DNA of 64,000 nucleotides from Litoditis marina (taxonomy: Eukaryota; Nematoda; Chromadorea; Rhabditida; Rhabditidae), in the NCBI GenBank assembly GCA_964036275.1, contig OZ038435.1:29555521-29619520 (forward strand). The letters are read 5' to 3'. The notes beneath the pieces are model-generated. The model was not told where the DNA came from and made no database searches. It saw only the letters and a program-made list of their open reading frames with translations. The translations under genes and the position numbers were made by a program. Positions 9,791-29,355 of the stretch are shown one piece after another (the first letter of the stretch is position 1; each line of letters begins with the position of its first letter).

Positions 9791-11236
9791 GTGAGACTCC
9801 TACAGTGCACGTTCAAACTTTGCAACAATATTTGATGCTATAACAAACTTGGCTGAAAACATATTCACACACTCTTTTGTATGAGGAAATCAGGGAGAAA
9901 TTTGCAAAATGTGAAGTTATACGATAACATCATGTGCATGAAATGAACTGAAAGTTTTGCAATCAGACGGTATGACGGTCAGTGGGAATGAAAAAGACTA
10001 TACCAATCGGAAGAATTGTGTATACTATGAGATTATGGAGCTGAAAACAAGGGCCGAAATAATTGAATATTCATCACTTCATTTGTTTGCGTTAATTTTC
10101 GAACAATGGTGCAATTATTCTAGAAAGAGGCAGTTATTTCACTGCATACATTTCACACTCAAACCTAATTACTCTTATGAAACACAGCCAATTATGGGAA
10201 ACGTACACAATCTGATGTTTATCGCGTTTCACGTGGTAGTCACATTTCACGTGATACGTGACTTTTAAAAGGTGATGTGAGTAGTAGACTTTATAGAATC
10301 TCAGAAAGTGTTTTGTATATTACAAATTCACGAGGAAAGCTTCCGTTCAGCTATAGGAAAAGTTAAAATTTCTAGAAGATTGCAAATCTACTTTTTTTGC
10401 GATAACCTGTTCAGTTTCCTAAGAGGTGAATGAACCGCCCTAAAATAACAACAAATGGTTGGAACTGAAAAACGGGCGAGAAGTCGTGACAGATCGTTGG
10501 TCGGAATATTTTCCAACTGTTGTAACTGCACGATTGACGATAGGCGTGTATTGCCAAAAAAGGCAGATGTATAATTGAATTATTACCCGCATGAGAAGAT
10601 ATCAATTATTCTCGGCAAATTCTTTACATGGAATCCAGATTACGAAAGCCAGAGAAGAACTCGTCTTTCGTTTGAGAACCAGTTATGTTCTCTGATGCTC
10701 GTCTTCATAGGAAAAAACCAGCGTATAAAAATCTCGAAAAAGCTCAAGTGTCCGGTGTTCAGAATGATCGCTTACACACTGTAAGTAATCATGCATTCGG
10801 GAAACCACCACTGGCCCGATTGCACATTATACTGCTAATCATTCCCACTTGTAGTTTCAAAAATATCCACACTTACCTCTCACGTGAATTCATCCAACTT
10901 TTCCTGCACTTGGAGCATTACTCGAACTGATATGAATCGTAGAACACTTTTACACGTTCATTTACCGTTAAAATATTCACCACCGTACAGAGATCTATCA
11001 ATACGCAACAACACAATCAATCGAATGTACGGAACAGGGGCGCTTGTACTCAAATGATCTCATGTAACGAAAACTCCTGAAAAATCCAAACAAGAACAAG
11101 ACCATTTGAGCACACCTGTTCCATAATCAACGCTGATGAGATAGAAAATTAATAAATTACAAAAGTTAACAATTAGGAATTGTGTAACAAGAACAGTACA
11201 TCATCAGAACGATGCAAAAACAAAATTTGCGACATT

Positions 11237-19259
<8,023 letters not shown>

Positions 19260-19264
19260 ATTAC

Positions 19265-19268
19265 CCTG
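19265..19268 (-). promoter_or_regulatory. probable SL trans-splice acceptor of EFTUD2
   Basis: On the minus strand TTGTTATTTCAG stands six bases before the start codon (TTTCAG|GGTAATATGG), and I found no upstream donor or coding exon for it. This fits spliced-leader trans-splicing in nematodes. A cis intron in the 5' UTR cannot be excluded. Confidence 0.6.
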
Positions 19269-19786
19269 AAATAACAAAAGATGAAATGTTCTCCTCCGAA
19301 ATCGGATATGGCCTCACGGAAGCTCAAGGTTCGTAAACATATGTGACTCAATGCAACATCGCTAAGCGAATGACCAATGTGAATGATCATCAAATGCGAC
19401 GTACCGCCAATTCAACAAACTCAGGAAATTAAAATTTCTATTTCGTTGCACGAGAGTACCAGTGCGCTTGAACAGCATAATAACCTAATACACCAGAATA
19501 GAATTAACTAAAGTTAACAGCACTTGAAACTTCAAAAAAAGAATGTTTTTGGCGGTCGTTTTTTTCATAAAAATTTCGAAATTTGGATATACGCCAGCAA
19601 CGTGATTCAGGCTTTCCGTTTGGCAAATAGCCATTATGGAGCCGAAAACGCGCCTGCCTCCATTTCCGGGCGCAATCAGTACGCAACGTGGCCCACCGGA
19701 CTTTTATTTTTTTTTAAATATTAATATGTTAATGTAATTATCGTTACTTTATAACTGTTTATTATCTCTATAGTACAAATCAACTT

Positions 19787-19790
19787 ACAG
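19787..19790 (+). promoter_or_regulatory. probable SL trans-splice acceptor of SLY1
   Basis: ATCAACTTACAG directly abuts the ATG at 19791. An acceptor touching the start codon with no upstream coding exon is a common arrangement for SL1 addition in Caenorhabditis. Confidence 0.6.
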
Positions 19791-22700
19791 ATGAATTCAC
19801 ATCCGGATAACGTCCAGTTGGAAACCGTCAGAACTCGACAAATAGGTACGTGTGTTCATGAGACGGAATATTTAATTTAAATTGAACTGATTTAGAGCAA
19901 TTAAACCAGCAACTAACTGAAATCAGTCATAACACTTTAAGAGTTCAAAACGAATATTTAAACTTATCTGGTGTTTTAGGGATTGATTGGATTGGCTTAC
20001 AACCCAGAAAAGTTTCCGATTTCAATCTAGAAACCAACTTGACCAAATGTAAACCAAGTGTCTTTCACCGAAAAAACTTTAAATTTAGGTAGGGAAAAAA
20101 AGCTGAATGATACCGGGGCTTTCAAAGCGATATATGTTGAGAGACGGGGTCGGAAAAGAGGTATCGATGGTTTAAGGTTAACCTGGTTGCTGGTTCGGTT
20201 TCATTTGAACGCAACTTTGGTTTTTTCTATTTATACCTCTAAAATGAGAGCAGGTCCCTCCAACAAAACTCAACACCATTTTCGTTTTAATGAGAAAGGA
20301 CAATCAGTAAAATCCTGTTTACTGTAAACAGCTGCAGCATCTTCTTCTTTGTTTCAGCCGCTCTACGGAATGTCATAAATTTGAATGTTCCGGTTGGAAA
20401 CTCTATGGTGAACGAGCCAGTTTGGAAAATATTGGTAATGGACAAGTTCGGACAAGACATAATCTCTCCTCTTCTGTCAGTTAAACAGCTCAGGGATCTT
20501 GGAGTAACTCTTCATCTGTGAGTGTATTTAATTGACAGCTGGCAGAAAAGTGTTGCTGTGCGTCAGATCACAGAGTGAACAGTCTCAAAATTTGACTTTC
20601 ACTCGAAAATTCTTCATTCATCTAATATGATGCGACTATTCTCCAAATCAAAAGATTTAAGAAAAAAACTAATAGTGGTGCGATAAAACGTCAAACTTCA
20701 CGACTTTACTTCAAGTCGAAAACACTGGAGTACCAAACGGATTTTTCAAATTCATTGCAAACAAGCCCGTGTTTTGACTTACAAGGATATAAATAGCATC
20801 AAATATGGGTTGGATTCCGCCCGAAAAAAAGGCTAAATGCTTAAACCTAAATTTTCAGTACATAATCACCATTACAGTCTCGTCTCGTCGAAGCGAGAGC
20901 CTCTGACCGATGTACCGGCCGTCTACTTTGTTTCCCCCACAGACGAGAACGTGGAATTGTTGAGTGACGATCTGAAACGAGCAATGTACGACGGCTTCTA
21001 TCTCAACTTCATTTCACCCCTATCTCGACCGAGACTGGAAACACTGGCATCGGCTGCCGTCCACGGAGGCGCCATCCAACAAGTTCAAAAGGTATTGTCT
21101 TAAATCTAGTTCATTTACCACAGTAAGGTGGGCCTGGACTATTTCTCGTTCAGCAAACCTGGTCCGATTCAAATATCCATGTTTCATAATTTTTATCAAA
21201 AAACCAATACACCGATTTTCCTAGTTTTTGCAGAAAAAGAGTCCGTTTTCCGAATTTTTGTGGCCATTCAGCTAATTTTTCATAGGATGATCTAGTTGTG
21301 GTAAATGATTGAATCAAGAGCTTGGGTATAAGTTAGAGTTGTCTGTTGTTTTAATGTTTTCTTCCTTATTCATTCGTTCTTGTTTCAGGTTGTGGATCAA
21401 TATCTTAGTTTCATTTCTCTGGAGGATGATCTATTTGTGCTGCGACGGTATAACGAGAATAGTCCGCTGTCCTATTTCGGTATGTACAGCCTTTTCAGTT
21501 TTATCAATTTGATGAACATGTTCTTTTATGCGCGTATTTTCTAGCACTAGCTGGTCGCTCTCTGACTACTGCCACGCCACCCGATCTTGAATTTATTCGA
21601 ATTTCAATTTTGTCGAGAACATACTATTCTAATCCAATATCCGCTTCCAATCCAATGAGAACAATATCCGCGAAATCCCTCCCGGAGATATACCTTTTTC
21701 AAGAAAACTCAGCTCATTTGAGGCGAGAAACTACTAGTAAAAATAGGAAAGGCTCAGATTTGAAGTGACACCTCTTAGAGTCGCCTATCTGCGCTTAAAA
21801 ACCGCTGTGGTAAACAAACAAGTCGATAACACTTTCCCTTACTTTTAGTCATCTGTTTCAGCTCTTAACGATCCATCCACTTCTGATGGACAAATGACAG
21901 CTTTGATTGAATCCGTTGCTGACAGTTTGTTCTCCGTGTGCGCCACCATGGGAGTGGTACCGATTATTCGATGCCGCAAGGACAATGCCGCCGAACAGGT
22001 TGCAAAGGTAGGAAATCAAAGTTTTGTTTGAACTTTTATTATCTTTATTAGTTCAACGGAAAAAAATGAAACACCGGCTCCGTCTGGCGGAAATCGGAAA
22101 ACATTCCGATTTCTGCCTATTTTGCATGCGAAATAAAGGTGTATCTAGTTCAAGAATAGGGATACAAAACCATTCTCTTGGACTTTCTGGGAGTAAGAAC
22201 AATGTGGAGGGTGCTTGTTTTTTAAAACTTTGGTTGTGTTTTGATAAGCAAAGAATGTAATTAACCATGAACCATCATGTTTCAGCGTTTGGAACAAAAG
22301 TTGCGGGACAACCTGCGTGACGCGCGCAACAATCTATTCGCAGTGGAAAGTGTGAGAGCCGGCCAACTGCACACGAGCAGACCTCTGCTTCTCATAGCTG
22401 ATAGGTATGTTCGTTAAATTTGAAGTTTTCACAGAAGTCAGTTCATATTAGTAAAAAGTGGGGGACCAGGAAGTGTGTGAGTTCTGTCAGGTTTCACCGT
22501 TTTCAGCAAAAAGTGAACGATACGAGGTAGGAAGTGTTCAACAAAAATAGAACAATACTTTGGTTTGCACAACGGTTCACAACGTACGTACGTTAAACCA
22601 CTTGTACACTCACGCTAAAATCAGGATTCTTGTGATGTCTTGTTTTTTTGTGAACCGTTGTGCAAACCAAAGTATTGTTCTAATTTTGTTGCACACTTCC

Positions 22701-25700
22701 TACCTCATATTGTTCACTTTTTGCTGAAAACGGTGAAACCGAACAGAACTCACACACTTCCTGGTCCCCCACTTTTTACTAATTGTTCCCTTTTTCTCCA
22801 TGTCCTATCGTCTTTGAACCTCGGCATTTTTGCTCTTTTTGCTAGTTGTACTAGTACAATCACTCATTGATTAGAACAATCAGAATGAAATTCGAAAATT
22901 GGTGACTATCAAACATTCTGATTACTGGGCGAAGTTTCGAGTTCTCAAACGGTGTGATCCGGGTTTTCAAGTTATTTTTGGCGCCAATTGACCTCTAAAA
23001 TTGGCGTGATTGGTGAAACTTTTAATAACCACAAAACCGTACTTTTTCGCCTATTTCATGAAAATCTGAGCTTTGGGAGAAATCTGAGTCATTACAGTAC
23101 AACGCAATGCTTTACTTATTTGGCGCCAACCGGCGCCAGCGTTCGGCGCCAAAAATCATACATTGGGTTTTACTAGTACAACAAAATTGACTTGCAATAA
23201 ATTTAAATAAAGAGGTTGTTTTTAGAAGTCTATAACATTACGGGCTGTAATCCTATTATAATTATTGGCTACAGAGTCCAAGTTGTAACTAGATACAGGA
23301 AAAATAGAGTAAGAAAAAGAGAGAGAGAGAGAGAGAGAGAGAAGGAGAGAAATTTATTTGCACTGTGCAAATTCCTAGATTGCCTATTACAATCTTTAGT
23401 TACCTCGACATTTCGGGCAATTATCAATCCATATGTCAAACAGGGAGCCCTCATCAGTAGATGACCTGTTCTTAGTTAACCTAGTGAAACTATTTCAAGA
23501 AATTTAGAGGAGAGAGAAGAGAAATTAGATAGTCCAGAATTTAACTAGCTAGCAACTATTATTTGGATGGATAGTGACAATGAGTGGCTGGACAGGACGT
23601 GCCCAATGGCGATGGGTACAGATATGTGTCGATCAATATTAGACTTCTCTCATTTTATATAAAAGAGTAATGGGAATGTTCTTTTCTAGTCCATATTTTC
23701 GTTTAATGAGTGGATTATTGTGGAGAACTCTAAATATGCGATTAACTAGTATTGTTAATGGCCAAGAGTTGATTTTATAGAAACTAACTAGTTGGACAAT
23801 TCTGTCCTCGAAATCAGTATACAAACATGTTACTCCAAGTGGTGAAAAAGAACTGGAACGAACGGTTTCAACCAATAAGCACAGGTTCCGACGATTTTTT
23901 GTTCGGAAACAATATTTTCAATTTTGGCGCCAATTGGCGGATAAACGGGCTTTTCGGCGCTAAATGTCGAAGAAATGTGGATAAAATGTTGATCCGCTTG
24001 TCAACTAAATGTATAGTTCTTACATCTGTGAACGAATCCGGTCGTTACCCTACTTCGCTAAGGTCGTCCTCATTTGGCGCCAATAGGCGCCCGCGTTTGG
24101 CGCCATTTGATGATAATGGCACCATGTTTTGAAAATCAGGTTGAACCTACTTTTATACCATCTGTGCGAAATTTCAAACATTTTAACTCATGGGAACACG
24201 TATTTTCCAGCTTTCGGCGCCATCTGGCGCCAGCGCCAAGCGTTAAACATAACGTGACATCACTAAACTTCCAGGGCCGCGCTATCTTTGGGGTTTACAC
24301 ATGTGTGCCAAGTTTCAGCCGAATCGGTCCTGTAGTTAAAAAAAATAATTTTCTATGCGGACATTGGACGAGAGACGAGCGACGAGGGACAACGGAAATT
24401 TTCATAACGACACGACGGCATAACTTTTTTCAACCTTTACCGATTCTTTTAATTTTTTCACACAACATGTATTTAATAGATATCTAGCTCTCTCTCTCTC
24501 TTTTTAAGTTGCGAAAAAATGTTTTGTTTGAAGACTTTTGTGATTTAAAAGCCAAAAATGGGTGCGCAATGAAATCAAACACAACTCACACGCAGCGCTT
24601 CACACTGCGGGCGATTCATGTTCATAGTTGGGCTGAAACGATATTTCGAAGTTTATCATTAGTTTATTTACGTAGAAACAAATTCAACTGTTCGATACTA
24701 AGTTTTCAGTTATCGCAGGCGCAGCGCACCCGTCAGTAACAGTTTACAGTTAGCCCTTCGCTGTCATGTGTAAAATACTAGTGGTTTTACAGGTCAGCTG
24801 ATCTAGCCACAATGTTGCACCACACTTGGACGTACCAAGCCCTCATTCACGATGTTCTGGTTAGTTGCCTGATTCGTTAATCGTGAATATTTCAGGAAAG
24901 TGTTTCTAGTGTCAATACTCTCCCAGTTTTCAAGCAACGTCTGATTCTCTTTCATTGTCCAATATCATTTTATTCTAGGAGCAAAATATACCCGATTGAA
25001 ATATAGTCGTCTCAATCTCAATCTGTTTATTGAAGCGGGCTATCTATTGGAAAAATGAGCAGAACTATGATTTTTTAGGATTTCGACCAGAATCGTGTTC
25101 ATGTGACGGAGGCTAGTGGAAAGAAGAAGGAGTTCGATATGAATACTGGTGGCTCGGATAAGTTGTGGACCAAGCATAAGGTAACAATAACAACGAAAGT
25201 GTCATTGTTCGGATTGCTCTCGGTAGTCAGGAATGATGTTTCAAGTTTTCGCTAGTTTATTTCCTACAAAAGCTGTACATCATGATGGTCCCCAGTAACG
25301 TCTCACAATGTGTAGTTTTTGAGAATTTGTAGTTTGGGGACACATTATTTTATTTTCAACACCATATTTATCTAGTTCAGAAATATATTCTCAGGGCAAT
25401 GCGTTCCCATTGGTGGCGGAGGCAATTCAAGAAGATCTCGAGGTGTATCGGAGTAGTGAGGACGAAATCAAGAGGCTGAAGCATGCAATGGTAAGTTCGA
25501 CATTGTGTATTCGCTTCATTTTCTACAATATTCGGCCTTCTTAGTTCTCACACAAAACAGTGTAGCCAACCGTAAATATGTATTACCACAGTTCAAAAAT
25601 GGTTATGGTTTACACAATACACTAGTGTTTGGTTCGAGCGTGCGTGCTGGTAGGTATTCTAGTCAGCTGGTTAACAACTGCCTGTAATATCATTGTTGGT

Positions 25701-28700
25701 AAGTTATAGTTATTTGTAATGTATAATAGTATAATTATAATATACAGGGCATGGAGGGCAATGACGCAGATGCAGCCATGACATCTCTCATGGGGGACAC
25801 AACTGCCAAACTGGGATCAACTGTCACCTCGTTGCCGCAGGTCTGTTGAATGTCGTCGTTTATTCTTTGGACAAGGGCTAATCAGTACAACTATGCGATT
25901 TTGCGTGTGACCACAGTGAAGCTCTTCTCCGGTCTGGCTGAATGATGTAGGAAGCCAGAGTGTTATATAGTAACTGGTATCACACACCAGTACGGCGTGA
26001 CTATGCTACAGAAAGAACCCCGTACCCTTTTCTCGATTCAAATACATGAAAGTTCCTGATTTTGCTTTGAAATAGACTAATTTTATCCATATCGGCGAAA
26101 ACGGGGTCGGGGATATTTTCCTGGTCTTTCGGACAACTTTACCAATGTTTGGTCAGTATATGTGATTTTCTTCAGTTATTGGAAGCTAAGCGACTGATCG
26201 ACCTCCATACCAGTGTGGCAACCACCCTTTTGGATTTGATCAAGCAGCGCAAGTTGGATGTGCTGTTTGAACTGGAACAAAAACTTCTGCAGAGGTCACC
26301 CCTAGGTAGGTATATTTTGATGTAATCATCTTGGCGGAAATAGTCTGAGAAGGTGCTTATTAGCTGCTTTCTTATTTCCACTTTTAGAAACGGTTCTGGT
26401 TCCTTTCAAGAGAGCAGAGACAAATTCACTATTTACTGTGAATTGTCTCGGATTTGTCATACAAATTCCAAAAAAAATTCTCCTTTCGACGGCGTGGGTT
26501 TCTTATTTCTCAAAAACGACTTGTCGAATCATTTCATTTTGAGTTCGAGATTTAAGCAACATCTATTTCAGAGTCGTCTTTGCTGGAGATTCTCGCTGAC
26601 ATTTCGCATCCAGAAGATGTGTTGCGGGTGGTACTAATCAATTACCTGTGTTCTGAGCACGTCTCCAACGTGAGTGGTTCAGTTAATTTCAAGGGACTGG
26701 TTAAAATGTACTACTGTATTTTTTTTATGTTGGGTAATAGATCTACAAAATATTATGACAAACACTATGTTGGACTTGAAACTTGATCACTGGGATAGAA
26801 ACTTGTAAACCGTCCATCTTAATTGTATTTTGTAGCTCATTGTTCTGTTGGGGCTATTGATCACCGTTTCCAGGCAGAAGTAGACGCTCAGATATCCTTC
26901 CTCAAGGAGCGAGGGGTTGACGAAGCTGCCCTTCTATTTGTGCAGAAGATGAGGTAGTTTCTGTTTACCAGTTTCTTCCTGACTACTCATTTGTTTCACT
27001 CCTGTCATACTGCCATAGGTCAATGTACCTTGACAACTCGGTTGTTAATATACAAGATGTTTTGTTGGTAGTAAAATACCACTCTGACACGGATCAAACA
27101 TTTAACAAAGATCTATTTCGACGTGAAACTACTTTTCGAGAGAAATACATGTATTGTTTTGTTTGCAGAATCTGTAATTGTTTTATTGTTGTTCAGGTCA
27201 TTCTCCCAATTGGGACGAGGCCCGAACCCGGAGGAACACCAGGGTGCCGGCACCAAGACAATCAGCATGTTCAACAAACTGCTCAGTCACAGTTCGCGAT
27301 TCGTCATGGAAGGGGTGAAGAATCTGGTACCGAAGAAGCACAATCTGCCACTAACCAGGGTCAGTTCTCAGACAATTCCCTGCCAATTAGCAAGCGCTCT
27401 CGATGAGAGAGTGTGCAGGTCATGCTGACGCAGATGTCTGTGGCCTCATTGACCCCCATGCTCTCTCGTTTTTGCAGTTTGCGAATCGTAGAAAATTGGC
27501 GCCAATCGTTCTGAGTTTACTAAAACTATTATCTGGCAACGTGGCAACCTGAGACTGCTCGAAATATTCCGGGAATCATTTCATCGCTTTTAGGATGAAA
27601 ATTCCTCCTTTAAAGTTCATTTCAAGCTTTTGGAAGAGTTTTTTGGTTTTCATGCACAATTAAAAACAGCATAGTATCACAGATGCCCTGAAAACGGTTT
27701 TTTTCTGCATTTGTATCAAGCGATACTCTCATTCTCATGTCAACTGAGCACCCTCTGTCTGTATTCGCGGTCATTTACGTAGTAGGCCGATGATGTACTA
27801 TGATTGTACGTGCGGTTAAGAATGCCAGGATTAGGGTGGCTACTTTGAAATGGCTGCGCGACCTAAGCCAGATGGATGATGATTGTGCCCAGATAGCGTC
27901 ATACGTGCGGGTGCGGGTGTAGCTGGGATTTAGAAGTCAATACCCCTAGATACCAATAATTCGTACTATAATGTGTTTGTATTAGGTTATAGAGTAACCG
28001 AATTGATTAACACATTATAACCACCCAAAGACGAAGCATCTGGCACCATCAACAGACCGAACCAGCCGTTCTTGTTGATTTATTACTGGAAGTGTGTGAG
28101 AACGCTTTTTTCTTGGAAGTTTGGATATTTCACCCCTACAAGCACCAGCTTTATATTTCTACGCACGAGAAATAGTTATGTTAGGAAGTGACTGCGTTAG
28201 TTTTCGTCTGCTTGTTTGATTGTGGCGAGAAATTGAGTTTTCGGCACCTGCCAAGTGGCGCACTTATAGATTGGGTAGAGTGCTACCGGAAGGAAAGAAG
28301 AGGAAGTATGCAAATTGAGACCAAAATCTATTCGCACGTGGGTGTGTAATGTGAAAACAGGCTAAACTAAGTATACTCTAAAAGTGTGTTGTTAGTGAGA
28401 GTCATGCGCATAAGCAATTTAGGTGAGCTTTGAGGTTTTGGAAGGGTAGTGTACACGCTCTGAATAGGTTTTTGTTTATGAAGAACGTGTTGGGTGGAAA
28501 ATGGGGTTATTATGTCGAAATTTTCTGAAAAGAATCGTTGTTCAAAGGTTTGAAGCGTGGAGCTAAAATAGGTTCAGAACAAACCACCAGAAGTAACAGA
28601 GACACGCCACTTTCTGGCGATTGGACTAGTTTTTCTGGAGTATGCGCATTGAAATCATACCGACGCGTTGATATTATTATAAAAGATACCTTTAGAGTAC

Positions 28701-29355
28701 TAGTAAGTAACAGATGTACCTTTGCAGCTGGTAGACTCTCTGGTGACACCCCCTTCCTCCTCGACAGTCGGTATCAACCAGATGATGGGGGCCGCACAGA
28801 ACTCGGAGGTGGACGAGCTGTGCTATCTCGACCCCAAGATCATGCAGGGATTGAGTCGGGAGTCAGTTTATATTTTTCTTTTCGTTCAATTAGAATATTG
28901 ATTTAAATGTTTAGGCAGTTTAGGGCAGTAGTTGAAAAAGTAAACACAGATCTACCGTTTCGTCTTGAAATGGTTAATATTTGTTCCAGCAATCAGCAAA
29001 GTATTTGTTTCCATAATTGAGTGAACTTTGGGAAGTAGCAAGTAGTTGAAGGAACGTATGGGAAATATGATCACGTTTACATTTTACGTGAGATTTATTA
29101 GTTTCGAAACGACAAACTGTCTTTTTTCACGTTTTGTTGATTGTGTTTGTTTCCAGTGTGGCGGCCGCCCGTGCCCGCCAACCCCCTCCACAAGACGTGA
29201 TTCTCTTTGTGATTGGCGGAGGAAACTACGTGGAATACCAGAATCTGGTCGATTATGGGAAGTCGAAGAATTTACAACGAGTCACGTACGGTTGCACGGA
29301 ACTCGTCAACCCGCAGCAGTTTACTGATCAGGTAATTTCAGTTGTCACGGGCTAG
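19791..29355 (+). CDS. SLY1: Sec1/Munc18-family vesicle fusion protein SLY1/SCFD1, 648 aa, 16 exons
   Basis: SLY1 binds the syntaxin-5-type SNARE and drives ER-Golgi membrane fusion from the cytosol. Exons: 19791-19845, 20358-20517, 20878-21091, 21389-21479, 21862-22007, 22286-22404, 24793-24859, 25079-25180, 25395-25490, 25748-25840, 26176-26305, 26572-26669, 26874-26953, 27197-27359, 28728-28861, 29157-29355. They sum to 649 codons, near the usual family length. Diagnostic blocks in order: VWKILVMDKFGQDIISPLLS, DVPAVYFVSPTDEN, YLNFISPLSR, LRDNLRDARNNLF, LHHTWTYQALIHDVL, LIDLHTSVATTLL, SRFVMEGVKNLV and VIGGGNYVEYQNLVDYGKSK. Introns after exons 6 (2.4 kb) and 14 (1.4 kb) are large. The C-terminus reads VISVVTG-stop; CAG|GTAATT just before it could be a donor to an unseen last exon, so the final seven residues are less certain. 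Confidence 0.95.
22449..22781. mobile_element. foldback MITE, second copy
   Basis: It begins TAGTAAAAAGTGGGGG and ends CCCCCACTTTTTACTA. The arms share CAGCAAAAAGTGAACGATACGA and AATAGAACAATAC with the copy at 1161-1528 but differ elsewhere, so the two belong to one family of different age. Confidence 0.8.
23319..23346 (+). repeat. GA dinucleotide microsatellite
   Basis: About 28 bp of alternating G and A lie within SLY1 intron 6. This is a simple repeat without a claimed function. Confidence 0.9.
27360..28727 (+). other. SLY1 intron 14, 1.4 kb
   Basis: The donor is AGG|GTCAGT and the acceptor CCTTTGCAG. I see no coding exon or clear transposon inside. Confidence 0.5.

Larger units (their letters stand above)
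6490..11236. other. gene-poor repeat-rich interval, 4.7 kb
   Basis: I see no reading frame with credible splice sites or family resemblance on either strand. Contents: a TIR element (6994-7230), a GC-rich TIR element (8102-8912), a foldback (about 9530-9790), CACGTGA-type palindromes near 10225-10265, and the putative 3' UTR of EFTUD2 at the right edge. The left edge should hold the promoter of the secreted-protein gene. Confidence 0.45.
19260..19790. promoter_or_regulatory. divergent promoter between EFTUD2 and SLY1
   Basis: The two start codons face away from each other across 531 bp. The interval has AT-rich flanks and a GC-rich core at about 19640-19700 (ACGCGCC, TTTCCGGGCGC, CCACCGG). 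Both genes are housekeeping, so a shared bidirectional promoter is a reasonable inference. No defined transcription-factor site is claimed. Confidence 0.5.
22405..24792 (+). other. SLY1 intron 6 with composite repeat
   Basis: This intron carries a hairpin MITE (22449-22781), GGCGCC-rich sequence (about 22970-24250), a GA microsatellite (23319-23346) and a tail similar to 2790-3155. The order matches the repeat block in the intron of the membrane-protein gene at 1161-3155. I see no exon in it. Confidence 0.65.

Noticed and set aside
9457..9828. 123-residue reading frame on the minus strand
   Set aside because: It spans a foldback repeat, has no family resemblance and no consistent splice partners.
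29328..29355. An intron starting at CAG|GTAATT at the end of SLY1
   Set aside because: The next AG is only ten bases on, no later exon gives a better C-terminus, and the read-through length matches the family.
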